Below are positions 1 through 9,400 of a stretch of 64,000 bases of DNA, in pieces. The notes beneath the pieces were generated by a model. It was not told where the DNA came from. It saw only the letters and a program-made list of their open reading frames with translations, and did no database searches. The stretch covers positions 62,001-126,000 of the forward strand of contig NZ_JAHSTU010000009.1 of the NCBI RefSeq assembly GCF_019145495.1, in the 5' to 3' direction. The stretch comes from Pseudomonas azerbaijanoccidentalis. Its GTDB lineage: Bacteria; Pseudomonadota; Gammaproteobacteria; Pseudomonadales; Pseudomonadaceae. Numbering within the stretch: the first letter of the stretch is position 1; each line of letters begins with the position of its first letter. The position numbers and the translations under genes are program-made.

Positions 1-69
1 CAGGTTGGCCTCGGTATAGATCGCGTCGAAGACGATGAAAAGGTTGAGATCGACCTTGCTCAGATTCAT
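1..69 (-). CDS. LysR-family transcriptional regulator, N-terminal fragment
   Basis: The window edge cuts this gene, so only the first 23 codons are present, reading leftward from an ATG at 69. The translation begins MNLSKVDLNLFIVFDAIYTE, which fits the first helix of a LysR winged helix-turn-helix domain. It is divergent from the acyl-CoA dehydrogenase gene at 234, the usual arrangement of a LysR regulator and its target. That regulatory link is inferred. The effector-binding domain lies outside the window, so no ligand can be proposed. Confidence 0.75.
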   Translation of the reverse strand, partial: MNLSKVDLNLFIVFDAIYTEANL

Positions 70-114
70 TACGCGGCTCTCTTATTGTGTGGACGGACTG
101 ACCTTGAAGATCAG

Positions 115-129
115 CCGATCATATATCGG
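115..129. promoter_or_regulatory. Palindrome between the divergent LysR gene and acyl-CoA dehydrogenase
   Basis: CCGAT (115-119) and ATCGG (125-129) form a perfect inverted repeat with a 5-bp A/T-rich centre. It lies 46 bp upstream of the LysR start and 105 bp upstream of the dehydrogenase start. LysR proteins usually bind interrupted dyads in such divergent gaps, so this is a reasonable operator candidate, but no binding evidence exists here. Confidence 0.35.
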
Positions 130-233
130 TGATGAATGTTTATACACGCCGAGAATAGGCTAGGTAAATTATCAACGCTGTTCTAGCATCGATACATGAC
201 CTAAACAACCTCCCCCAAGAAGGTATCTCGCTC

Positions 234-1463
234 ATGGATTTCGCTTATTCGCCCAAGGTTCAGGAACTGCGTGAGCGCGTAACAGCGTTCATGGACACCT
301 ACGTCTATCCCGCCGAAGCCGTGTTTGAGCGCCAGGTCGCCGAAGGTGATCGCTGGCAGCCGACGGCGATCATGGAAGAACTCAAACTCAAGGCCAAGGC
401 TGAAGGGCTGTGGAATTTGTTTCTGCCTGAGTCGGAGCTCGGCGCTGGCCTGACCAACCTCGAATACGCGCCATTGGCGGAAATCATGGGTCGTTCGCTG
501 CTGGGGCCGGAGCCGTTCAACTGCTCGGCGCCGGACACCGGCAACATGGAAGTGTTGGTGCGCTATGCCAACGAAGAGCAAAAACAGCGCTGGCTCGAAC
601 CGCTGCTACGCGGCGAAATCCGCTCGGCATTCGCCATGACCGAACCGGACGTTGCGTCCTCCGACGCCACCAACATGGCCGCCCGTGCCGTGCGTGATGG
701 CGACCAGTGGGTGATCAACGGTAAAAAATGGTGGACGTCAGGTGCGTGCGACCCGCGCTGCAAAATCCTGATCTTCATGGGCCTGAGCAATCCCGATGCG
801 CCGCGCCATGCCCAGCACTCGATGATCCTGGTGCCGGTGGATGCCCCCGGCGTGAAGATCGTGCGCCCGCTGCCGGTGTTCGGTTACGACGATGCGCCTC
901 ACGGGCACGCCGAAGTGCATTTCGAAAACGTGCGGGTGCCGTATGAAAATGTCCTGTTGGGTGAAGGACGCGGCTTTGAAATCGCTCAAGGTCGCCTTGG
1001 CCCTGGCCGAATTCACCACTGCATGCGTTCGATCGGCATGGCCGAGCGCGCGCTGGAACTGATGTGCAAACGCTCGGTGAACCGCACCGCGTTCGGCAAG
1101 CCATTGGCACGCCTGGGCGGCAACATCGACAAGATCGCCGACTCGCGGATGGAAATCGACATGGCGCGCCTGCTGACATTGAAAGCGGCGTACATGATGG
1201 ACACCGTCGGTAACAAAGTGGCGAAAAGCGAAATCGCGCAAATCAAGGTCGTCGCGCCGAACGTTGCGCTGCGGGTGATCGACCGGGCGATCCAGATGCA
1301 TGGCGGGGCAGGGGTTTCCAATGATTTCCCGTTGGCCTACATGTATGCGATGCAGCGCACCCTGCGCCTGGCCGACGGCCCGGACGAAGTGCACCGCGCG
1401 GCGATCGGCAAGTTCGAGATCGGCAAGTATGTGCCGAAAGAGATGATGCGTAGCGGGCACTGA
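234..1463 (+). CDS. Acyl-CoA dehydrogenase family protein
   Basis: A 409-residue flavoprotein predicted to oxidise an acyl-CoA to the enoyl-CoA in the cytoplasm. It has the family order: helical N-terminal domain (about 1-125), beta domain with the FAD-contacting stretch AFAMTEPDVASSD (about 133-145), then a C-terminal helical domain with QMHGGAGVS (about 353-361). RLADGPDEVHR near residue 380 is the version of the C-terminal motif seen in ACAD10/11-like enzymes, which as I recall use Asp rather than Glu as catalytic base; that subgroup is therefore likely. The start follows a purine-rich AAGAAGG. The substrate cannot be read from sequence, and the divergent LysR gene is the probable regulator. 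Confidence 0.88.
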   Translation: MDFAYSPKVQELRERVTAFMDTYVYPAEAVFERQVAEGDRWQPTAIMEELKLKAKAEGLWNLFLPESELGAGLTNLEYAPLAEIMGRSLLGPEPFNCSAPDTGNMEVLVRYANEEQKQRWLEPLLRGEIRSAFAMTEPDVASSDATNMAARAVRDGDQWVINGKKWWTSGACDPRCKILIFMGLSNPDAPRHAQHSMILVPVDAPGVKIVRPLPVFGYDDAPHGHAEVHFENVRVPYENVLLGEGRGFEIAQGRLGPGRIHHCMRSIGMAERALELMCKRSVNRTAFGKPLARLGGNIDKIADSRMEIDMARLLTLKAAYMMDTVGNKVAKSEIAQIKVVAPNVALRVIDRAIQMHGGAGVSNDFPLAYMYAMQRTLRLADGPDEVHRAAIGKFEIGKYVPKEMMRSGH

Positions 1464-1469
1464 CCCAGC

Positions 1470-1547
1470 AAAAAAGATCGCAGCCTTCGGCAGCTCCTAC
1501 AGGTTATGCACGCACCTGTAGGAGCTGCCGAAGGCTGCGATCTTTTT
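1470..1547. repeat. REP pair (inverted), GTAGGAGCTGCCGAAGGC family
   Basis: Two nearly identical palindromic units face each other across a spacer of about 18 bp: AAGATCGCAGCCTTCGGCAG on the left and its reverse complement on the right. They fill the gap between the convergent acyl-CoA dehydrogenase and PstS-OmpA genes. The paired form matches the REPIN organisation described for Pseudomonas. It may also help end both transcripts. Confidence 0.9.
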
Positions 1548-2881
1548 CAATACACCCAAACCTCAACCCGCCGATTCTTGATCCGCCCCTCATCCGCGCT
1601 ATTGGCCGCCACCGGCATCTCGGCGCCAAAGCCGCGAATCTCGCGCAACACCACGCCGCTTTTCACCAGCTCCCGCCTTACCGCCATGGCCCGCAGTTTC
1701 GACAACAGATCGGCGCGCGCCGGGTCGTCCTTGGCATCGCCAAATCCTACGAGTGTTACCTGCCGATCAGTCTTGTCGTGCTGCTCTATATAGTCGAGTA
1801 CCCGGGACAGGTCCTGGCGCGCCTTGCTGTCAAGGTTGGCGCTGCCCTCGTCGAAGCGAAAATTCACCGACAGCCGCTGGGCGTGGCGACTGAGTGCCTG
1901 ATAACCCTCGGGCATCAAGGCATTCGGTGTCACGGCCATGGCCTGTACGGTCTGGGCGATAAAACCATTGGCGGCGACAATCGCCTGGCCTTTGCGACTT
2001 TGGGCGAACGCCACCAACGCCTGCGCCCAGGGATTTTCCCCGGTGGGCTGCAAGTAAAAGAACAAGCGGCGCGACAGCGGATAATCTTCCGTGGCGATCA
2101 GACTGCTGAGCGGCAACATGGCCCGGGACGGGCCATCGACAATCGCCACGGCCTTGGCCTGGCGCACGTAGGGCAAGCCAATAAAACCGATGCCGTGCGG
2201 GTCCGCACTGACCGCGTCGGACAGCTGCTCGCTGGATTCGAAGCGTTTTGCGCTACTGCTGAGACTTTTCCCACGACTGCTGAGGAGCAATTCCTTGAAG
2301 GTGTCGAACGTGCCGGACTGATCATCGCGCGCATATAAATGAATCATCCCGCCGCTGCCGCCGAGTTCCTCCCAGGTTTTGACCTCGCCACTGAAAATGC
2401 GCGCCAGTTGCACAGTGTCCAGTTGATTCAGCGGATTTTGCGGGTGAAGGATGATCGCCAGGCCGTCGATGGCAATGACTTGCTCGGCACCCGGGCTTTT
2501 CAGGTCGCCGAAAGATTCGAGGCTCAGCAGTTCGCTGTCCTTGATCGGGCGCGAAGAGGCGGCGAGGTCAGCACTGCCGTTTTTAAGTGCGGCGAACCCG
2601 GTGCTGGAACCATGGGCCGCCAGTTCCACTTCTACGCGGCGGCCTTGGGCGGTTTCGCCGACGATCCGCAGTTCATTGGCCTTGTCCGGGGCTTCGCTGT
2701 GCACCTTGAGCAAACCCTGCTCGCGCAGCAGCCCTTCGACCAGCGCCGGTCCCAACGCCGCGCCGATGGTGTTGGAACCCTGGATGCGCAGCGCCGGGCC
2801 GTGTTCGGGGATCGGCAACGTGGCGGCCGTTGCCATTTGCGGCAGGCACAGCATCAACAGGAACAATACGCGCAGCGTCAT
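1547..2881 (-). CDS. PstS-like substrate-binding domain fused to an OmpA peptidoglycan-binding domain
   Basis: A 444-residue exported protein. Residues 1-19 are a signal peptide (MTLRVLFLLMLCLPQMATA). About 27-280 resemble the periplasmic phosphate-binding PstS fold, with IQGSNTIGAALGPALVEG, an SSRPI segment and YARDDQSGTFDTFKELL, the loop that contacts phosphate in PstS. About 330-444 are an OmpA C-terminal domain ending in GRIKNRRVEVWVY, the peptidoglycan-contacting motif. The combination suggests a ligand-binding protein tethered to the cell wall. No pst permease genes are nearby, so a role in import is not supported, and a sensing or scavenging role is speculative. It stands alone between REP pairs. 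Confidence 0.82.
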   Translation of the reverse strand: MTLRVLFLLMLCLPQMATAATLPIPEHGPALRIQGSNTIGAALGPALVEGLLREQGLLKVHSEAPDKANELRIVGETAQGRRVEVELAAHGSSTGFAALKNGSADLAASSRPIKDSELLSLESFGDLKSPGAEQVIAIDGLAIILHPQNPLNQLDTVQLARIFSGEVKTWEELGGSGGMIHLYARDDQSGTFDTFKELLLSSRGKSLSSSAKRFESSEQLSDAVSADPHGIGFIGLPYVRQAKAVAIVDGPSRAMLPLSSLIATEDYPLSRRLFFYLQPTGENPWAQALVAFAQSRKGQAIVAANGFIAQTVQAMAVTPNALMPEGYQALSRHAQRLSVNFRFDEGSANLDSKARQDLSRVLDYIEQHDKTDRQVTLVGFGDAKDDPARADLLSKLRAMAVRRELVKSGVVLREIRGFGAEMPVAANSADEGRIKNRRVEVWVY

Positions 2882-2950
2882 GCCGGCACCTTACATAGCA
2901 AAGGAGGTGTCGGGAGATTAAGTCAGTAAGGTTTCTAAAAGATGACAGTC

Positions 2951-3029
2951 AAAAGATCGCAGCCTGCGGCAGCTCCAACAGAAGATGTCTGCTGATTCTG
3001 TAGGAGCTGCCGCAGGCTGCGATCTTTTG
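2951..3029. repeat. REP pair (inverted), GTAGGAGCTGCCGCAGGC family
   Basis: Left unit at about 2951-2980 reads AAAAGATCGCAGCCTGCGGC then AGCTCCAACA; right unit at about 2999-3029 is its mirror, with a normal TGTAGGAGC end. The left outer arm carries one substitution (AACA for TACA). It lies between two minus-strand genes, just beyond the xthA stop. Confidence 0.88.
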
Positions 3030-3033
3030 CTTT

Positions 3034-3846
3034 TTAGCTCAGTTCAAGCCAGATCGGCGCATGGTCCGAAGGTTTTTCCATGCCGCGCAGTTCGTAGTCG
3101 ACGCCGGCCGCCTTGACCCGTGGCAACAGGCCGTGGGACGCCAGGATCACGTCAATGCGCAGGCCACGCTTGGGCTGGTCCTCAAAACCACGGCTGCGGT
3201 AATCGAACCAACTGAAGACGTCCGCCACTTCCGGGTTCAAGTGACGGAAGCTGTCAGTCAGGCCCCAGTTTTTCAGGCGGGCCATCCACTCGCGCTCTTC
3301 CGGCAGGAAGCTGCATTTACCGGTTTTCAGCCAGCGTTTCATGTTGTCCGGGCCGATGCCGATGTCGCAGTCTTCGGGGGAAATGTTCACGTCGCCCATG
3401 ACCACCACGGGCTGGTCATTCTTGAACTGGCTTTCCAGCAGTTGCTGCAAATCGCTGTAGAAACGCTGCTTGGCCGGGAATTTGGTCGGGTGGTCGCGGC
3501 TTTCACCTTGTGGGAAATAACCGTTCATGATTGTCACCGGCACGCCGTTGGCGTCGGCGAAGGTGCCCCAGATGAAGCGTCGCTGCGCGTCTTCTTCATC
3601 GGTGGCGAACCCTTTGTTCAGGGCCAGCGGTTCCTGGCGCGAGAGCAGGGCGACCCCGTAATGTCCCTTTTGCCCGTGGAAATACACGTGGTAGCCCAGG
3701 GCTTTGACTTCCTCAAGCGGGAATTGGTCGTCGTGGACCTTGGTTTCCTGCAACCCGATTACATCAGGCTGATGCTTTTCGATCAGCGCCGCCAGCTGAT
3801 GGGGACGGGCGCGCAGCCCGTTGATGTTGAAGGAGACAATCTTCAT
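3034..3846 (-). CDS. xthA: Exodeoxyribonuclease III
   Basis: A 270-residue Mg-dependent AP endonuclease and 3'-5' exonuclease for base-excision repair. Motifs in order: start MKIVSFNINGLRARPHQL with the metal-binding Asn, LQETKVHDDQFP with the metal-ligand Glu (about 34), a GDVNISPEDCDIG catalytic loop (about 151), and the C-terminal SDHAPIWLEL with the Asp-His pair. The ATG at 3846 is preferred over an upstream in-frame start because family members begin exactly with MKIVSFN. Length is normal. It is monocistronic, with a REP pair just past its stop codon. Confidence 0.95.
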   Translation of the reverse strand: MKIVSFNINGLRARPHQLAALIEKHQPDVIGLQETKVHDDQFPLEEVKALGYHVYFHGQKGHYGVALLSRQEPLALNKGFATDEEDAQRRFIWGTFADANGVPVTIMNGYFPQGESRDHPTKFPAKQRFYSDLQQLLESQFKNDQPVVVMGDVNISPEDCDIGIGPDNMKRWLKTGKCSFLPEEREWMARLKNWGLTDSFRHLNPEVADVFSWFDYRSRGFEDQPKRGLRIDVILASHGLLPRVKAAGVDYELRGMEKPSDHAPIWLELS

Positions 3847-4029
3847 GGTCGGCAGTCCTGGCAAAAGGGCGATGCTAGCTGACCTGTAGGAATCGGGCCA
3901 GTGCCGGGTGGGACGATTACCATTTCATTGCCTACACTGATTCCCGATCAACAGGAACTGTGGCAGCCCACATGAGTTCGTACCAATAAGAGCGCAGCCA
4001 CCCGAGCTGTGCCGGGGAGATCAACCGAC

Positions 4030-4680
4030 ATGCCCGAAACTTCCACCGCCATCGCCGATATCCACATGCTCGACAGCGGCTATTCCCGCGAAGCACGTTC
4101 GTTGTTGTATCAGGCTTATCGGCACGAGCCGACCTTCGGCTACCTGTTCGAGGCCGAACGCGCAGGCTACGAACAGCGGGTGCGCGCCACCGTGCGCGAA
4201 CTGGTCAAGCAACACTTTTTGCAGGATTTACCGGCCATTGGCCTGTTGGTCAATGACCGTTTGATCGGCATCGCCCTGATCGCGCCGCCGCAGCGTCGAC
4301 TGGGGATCACCGAAAGCTGGGCGTGGCGCTTGCGCATGGTGCTCAGCACCGGGTTTCGCTGCACGCGACGCTACCTCGAATATCACGATGCCGTGGCCGC
4401 CTGCGCGCCAAGTGATGCGGTGCATGTGTTGCCGTTGCTGGGGATTCACCCGCAGTTCCAGGGCAAACACTTTGGCGAGCAACTGCTGCAAGCGGTGCAT
4501 AACTGGTGCGCGGTGGATGAAAACTCCCAGGGTGTGATCCTCGATACCGGCAATCCGCGCTATCTGGAGTTCTACAAACGCCAGGGTTACGAAGAAATCG
4601 GCGAGGTGGCAGTAGGACCGATTCGCGAGCACGTGTTTTTTCACGCCAACCCGCAGGTGGTGCAGAGCGCGACCGCGTAA
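4030..4680 (+). CDS. GNAT-family N-acetyltransferase
   Basis: A 216-residue protein with a GNAT fold in its second half: LPLLGIHPQFQGKHFGEQLL (about 136-155) carries the acetyl-CoA pyrophosphate-binding Q-x-x-G-x-G/H type signature, and LDTGNPRYLEFYKRQGYEEIG (about 176-196) is the usual strand-turn-helix with the Tyr that can act as general acid. The ATG at 4030 follows a good GGGGAGA 11 bp upstream, better than the in-frame GTG at 4009. Substrate unknown. It precedes tamA, but about 65 bp separate the genes and no functional link is evident. Confidence 0.8.
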   Translation: MPETSTAIADIHMLDSGYSREARSLLYQAYRHEPTFGYLFEAERAGYEQRVRATVRELVKQHFLQDLPAIGLLVNDRLIGIALIAPPQRRLGITESWAWRLRMVLSTGFRCTRRYLEYHDAVAACAPSDAVHVLPLLGIHPQFQGKHFGEQLLQAVHNWCAVDENSQGVILDTGNPRYLEFYKRQGYEEIGEVAVGPIREHVFFHANPQVVQSATA

Positions 4681-4744
4681 GGTCGAACTTTCCGCACCCT
4701 CCAGGCTCTATCACGCTCCCAAGCTCGTGATAGCATCCGCGCCT

Positions 4745-6472
4745 ATGAAGTTTCCAGGAAGAATTACCAGTGGCGTGCTCCTGCTGATTACCAGCTGCGC
4801 GGCACTGGCGCAAAGTGAATTGGATGTGCGGATCAAACCGTCCAACGATGAACTCAAGGCCAATATAGAGGGCTATATCGGCAGCCTCGGCGATCGGGAC
4901 GAAGAAGCCTTGTTGCGCTTCAGCCGTGGCGCCGAGGAGCAGGCGCGCAAGGCCGCCCAGGCCTTGGGTTATTACCAGCCGCAAATCGAAAGCGACGTGA
5001 AGGGTGGCGAAAAGCCGCGCCTGATACTCAACATCGACCCCGGTGAACCGGTGCATCTGCGCAACGTCACCATTCGCATCGACGGCCCGGCGGCCTCGCT
5101 GAAATCCTTTCGTGTGCCCAAGAACCATTCGCTGCAAACCGGCGCAGTGCTCAATCATGGGCAGTACGAAGACGCCAAGCGGCTGATCCAGAATCAGGCT
5201 TCGCGTTACGGCTACTTCAGCGGTCATTTCACCCGCTCAAAACTCTCGGTCGACCCGCGCGCCGGCGTGGCTGACATCGAATTGATCTATGACAGCGGCC
5301 CGCGCTACTCGCTGGGCAAGGTCAAATTTGAAGGCGACACGCCGTTCGATGAAGACCTGCTGCAACGCATGGTGCCGTTCAAAGCGGGCACGCCGTACGA
5401 CTCCGAACTGATCGCCGAGCTCAACCAGGCGCTGCAATCGAGCGGTTACTTCGAAGCCGTGCGAGTCGATGCGGCGCCCACTGCGTCAAAGGACGACGTG
5501 ATCCCGGTAGACGTCAAACTCGACACCCGTAAACCGCGAACCATGGGCTTGGGCCTGGGGTACTCCACGGACGTCGGTCCGCGGGTGAAGGCCAACTGGA
5601 CCCGGCACTGGGTCAACCCGCAGGGCCACAGTTACGGGTGGGAAACCGAAGTGTCGGCGCCACGGCAAAACGTCGGCCTGTTCTACGATATTCCGCTGGA
5701 CCCGCCACTGACCGACAAGCTGCGTTTTGCCGGCGGTTACCAGAATGAAGAAATCGCTGACAAAGACAGCCTCAGCAAGCTGCTGACCGTCGGTCCCGAG
5801 TGGCACAGCAAGTTGCCCAGCGGTTGGCAGCGGGTGGTTTCGCTCAAGTGGCAACGTGAGGAATACCGGCTCGGCGACGACTCCGGACTGAGTACCTTGT
5901 TGATGCCCGGCGTGAGCTATTCGTACCTCAAGAGCGACAACCGCATCGACCCGCACAACGGCTATCGCCTGCAATTCGAAAGCAAGGTGGCGAAGGAAGG
6001 CTTGGGCTCGGACAACAATTTGCTGTACGGCACCGCGCTGGTCAAAGGCCTGACCACGGTGTTCGACAAGCACCGTTTGCTCGGTCGGGTGCAGGTCGGC
6101 GGCAGCGCCACCAACGGGTACAAGTCCATACCGCCGTCACTGCGCTTCTTCGCCGGTGGCGACCAGAGCGTGCGTGGCTACGACTATCAGAGCCTGTCCC
6201 CGGAAAACAACGAGGGTGACCGCATCGGCGGCCGGTACATGGTCTCGGCCAGCGCCGAGTACCAATACTCCGTCGCTGAAAAGTGGCGGGTCGCGACCTT
6301 CGTCGATCAGGGCAACTCCTTTAATACACTCGAACTGCCGAACCTCAAGACCGGGGTCGGTATCGGCGTGCGCTGGGTGTCTCCGGTGGGGCCGATCCGC
6401 CTCGACCTGGCCCATGCGCTGGACGACGATGGTGGCATTCGATTGCACTTTTCCATGGGGCCTGAGCTGTGA
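4745..6472 (+). CDS. tamA: Translocation and assembly module outer-membrane protein TamA
   Basis: A 575-residue Omp85-superfamily protein. A signal peptide covers about residues 1-22, periplasmic POTRA domains about 25-260 (seen as repeated blocks such as YDSGPRYSLGKVKFEGDTPF), and a 16-strand beta-barrel the rest. The barrel includes LRFFAGGDQSVRGYDYQSLSP, the conserved RGY region of lid loop L6, and ends with an outer-membrane signature finishing in MGPEL. With TamB it helps insert or transport outer-membrane proteins and lipids. The ATG at 4745 was chosen because it opens directly on the signal peptide. The stop overlaps the tamB start, so the two are translationally coupled. Confidence 0.93.
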   Translation: MKFPGRITSGVLLLITSCAALAQSELDVRIKPSNDELKANIEGYIGSLGDRDEEALLRFSRGAEEQARKAAQALGYYQPQIESDVKGGEKPRLILNIDPGEPVHLRNVTIRIDGPAASLKSFRVPKNHSLQTGAVLNHGQYEDAKRLIQNQASRYGYFSGHFTRSKLSVDPRAGVADIELIYDSGPRYSLGKVKFEGDTPFDEDLLQRMVPFKAGTPYDSELIAELNQALQSSGYFEAVRVDAAPTASKDDVIPVDVKLDTRKPRTMGLGLGYSTDVGPRVKANWTRHWVNPQGHSYGWETEVSAPRQNVGLFYDIPLDPPLTDKLRFAGGYQNEEIADKDSLSKLLTVGPEWHSKLPSGWQRVVSLKWQREEYRLGDDSGLSTLLMPGVSYSYLKSDNRIDPHNGYRLQFESKVAKEGLGSDNNLLYGTALVKGLTTVFDKHRLLGRVQVGGSATNGYKSIPPSLRFFAGGDQSVRGYDYQSLSPENNEGDRIGGRYMVSASAEYQYSVAEKWRVATFVDQGNSFNTLELPNLKTGVGIGVRWVSPVGPIRLDLAHALDDDGGIRLHFSMGPEL

Positions 6473-9400
6473 AACGTGGTTTGAAGGTAACGCTGCTGGC
6501 GATTGCGGCACTGTTGATGTTGCTGCTGTTGACGCTCGCCACGGTGCTGGGAACGGCGGCCGGCAGCCGATGGGCGTTGGGCTTTGTGCCGGGGCTGACT
6601 CTGGACAACTTTCATGGGCGCCTCGGTGGACAGTGGAGTGCCGACCGTGTGCTGTGGCAGCAAGACACCAGCCGCGTTGAGCTAAGCAAAGTCATCTTCG
6701 CCTGGTCGCCGCTGTGCCTGACGCGCATGACTTTGTGCATTGATCAATTGCAGGCGGAACAGGTCAGCCTGCAATTGCCGCCGGGTGAGGACGCGCAAAG
6801 CGGCGGGCCGATCAGCCTTCCGGATTTGAAGCTGCCGGTGGCACTGGAACTGGGTGACATTCGGGTCGGCAGCCTGCTGTTCAACGGCAGCGAGCAACTC
6901 AAGGGGCTGCAACTGGCAGCGCACTGGACCGAAAAGGGCATGCAGATCGACTCGGTGAAACTGCAGCGTGACGACCTGAGCCTGAACCTGTCAGGGAGAC
7001 TGCAACCCGGTGGAAACTGGCCGCTCAGCGCTGAAGGCCAGTTGACCCTGTCGACCCCTGCGCCTTGGACGCTGGCGTTGAAAATCGATGGCGACCTGCT
7101 GAAAACCCTGAACCTGAAAGCCGACAGCAGCGGTTACCTCAACGGCCAATTGACTGGCGAGCTGCAACCGTTGGTGGAAAATCTGCCGGCCAAGGTGCGC
7201 ATCACCGCCGATGGTTTCAAACCGAGCGCCGATCTGCCGGACACCCTGCAACTCAATCAACTGGAACTCAGCGGCGCCGGTGACCTGAAAAACGGTTATC
7301 AGTTACTCGGCAAAGCCACGCTGCCTGGGGAAAAAGGCCCGGTCGCGTTGGCGCTGCAAGGCAAGGTCGACGCCAAGGGCGCGCAAATCGCCGCGCTGGA
7401 CCTGACCGCCAACGACAAACAGAGCCTCAAGCTCAACGGGCAGGTGAACTGGAGCCAAGGCCTGAGCGCCGAAGCGAAAATCGATTGGCTGGACTTCCCG
7501 TGGCACAGCCTCTATCCGCTGATCGACGAACCGCAAGTAGCCCTGCGCAGCTTCAACGGTGAAGTCTCCTACACCGACGGTAAATACCTCGGCAACTTCA
7601 AGGCTGCACTCGATGGCCCGGCCGGTGCGTTCAGCCTGACCAGCCCGTTCGCGGGCGACCTGACGAAAATCTATCTGCAGCAACTCCAGCTCATCGCCGG
7701 GCAGGGCAAGGCCGAAGGACACTTGAACCTGCAATTTGCCGATGGCATTGCCTGGGACACTGCGCTGGACCTGTCGGCGATCAACCCGGCGTATTGGGTC
7801 GCGGAATTGCCGGGCACCCTCGCCGGACCGTTACGCAGTAAAGGCGAAATGAAAAATGACCAGCTCAGCCTCAGTGCCGACCTCGACCTGAAAGGCAAAC
7901 TGCGCGGCCAACCGGCGATCCTGCAAGCCAAGGCTGACGGCGCCGGTGAGCAATGGAACCTCAACGCCCTGCAGATTCGCCTGGGTGACAACAGCATCAA
8001 CGGTAAGGGCAGCCTGCAGCAGAAACTCACCGGCCAGATCGATATCAAGTTGCAGCGCCTGGCCCAGCTCTGGCCGCAATTGCGCGGGCAGATCAATGGC
8101 CGGGTCGACGTCGCCGGCACGCTGAAGGCGCCGCAGGGCAAGCTCGGGTTGCAAAGCACGCAGTTGGCTTTCCAGGACAATCGCCTGCAAAGTCTGAACC
8201 TGGACGCCACGCTCGACAGCGCGCAACGGGCGAAAATCGACCTCAAGGGCAGCGGCATCCAGGCGGGCGATACTTCGTTGGGTACCCTGACCGCCAGCGG
8301 TCAGGGCGACATCAAGAACCAGAAACTGAGCCTCGACCTGCAAGGGCCGAAGCTGAAACTGGCCCTCGGCCTGGACGGTGCGCTGGACAAAGGCAACTGG
8401 CGTGGACGGCTCGCCAGTGGCGATATCCAGGCCGGTGGCCAGGACTGGAAGCTGCAAGGCCCGGCGAAGCTGGAGCGACTGGCGGACGGCAAAATCAACT
8501 TTGGCGCCCATTGCTGGGCGTCCGGGCCGGCGAGTTTGTGCGGCGAAGACCAGCGTCTGATGCCTGAGCCGAAGTTGCGTTATCACCTCAAGCAATTCCC
8601 GATTGAAAGCCTGGCGCAGTGGCTACCGAAAGACTTTGCCTGGCAGGGGCGGCTCAACGCCGACGTGCAACTGGATCTGCCGGCCAGCGGTCCGAACGGC
8701 GTGATCAGCGTCGATGCCAGCGGCGGTACGTTACGTGTGAAGGAAAAAGATCAGTGGCTGGACTTCCCGTACCAGACTCTCAAACTCACCAGCAAACTCA
8801 CGCCCAAGCGCATCGACACCGACCTTAATTTTGTCGGCGGCAAGCTCGGCGAACTGATGGTGCAGGCGCAGATCAACCCGCTGCTGAAGAACAAGCCGCT
8901 AAGCGGATCATTCCGCTTGAGTGGTTTGGACTTGTCGGTGGCGCGTCCCTTCGTGCCCATGGTCGAGAAAATCACCGGGCGCTTGAATGGCAGCGGCACG
9001 ATTTCCGGTGGTCTGCTGGCGCCGCTGGTCAACGGCAGCTTGTTGCTCAGCGATGGCGAGGTTTCCGGCCCAGAGTTGCCGATGGAAATTCAGGGTTTGC
9101 GCTTGCAGGCTGTGATCGCCGGCGAAACCGTTCAACTCGACGGCGGCTGGAAAAGCGGCAAGACCGGGCAGGGCAGTTTGAACGGCGACATTGCCTGGGG
9201 ACAGGCGCTGGTGGTGGACCTGGCACTCAAGGGCTCGCAGTTGCCGGTCAGTGTCGAACCGTACGCCAAGGTCGAAGTGGCGCCGGACCTGAAAATTTCG
9301 ATGAAGGGCGATGAGCTGGCCATCTCCGGCAAAGTGCAGGTGCCCAAGGGCGACATCACCATCCGCGAGTTGCCGCCATCGACGGTCAAAGTGTCGGATG

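Noticed and set aside
738..1460. 240-codon open frame antisense to the acyl-CoA dehydrogenase
   Set aside because: It lies wholly within a clear gene, has no recognisable domain and is rich in His/Arg/Val as expected of the antisense of GC-rich coding DNA.
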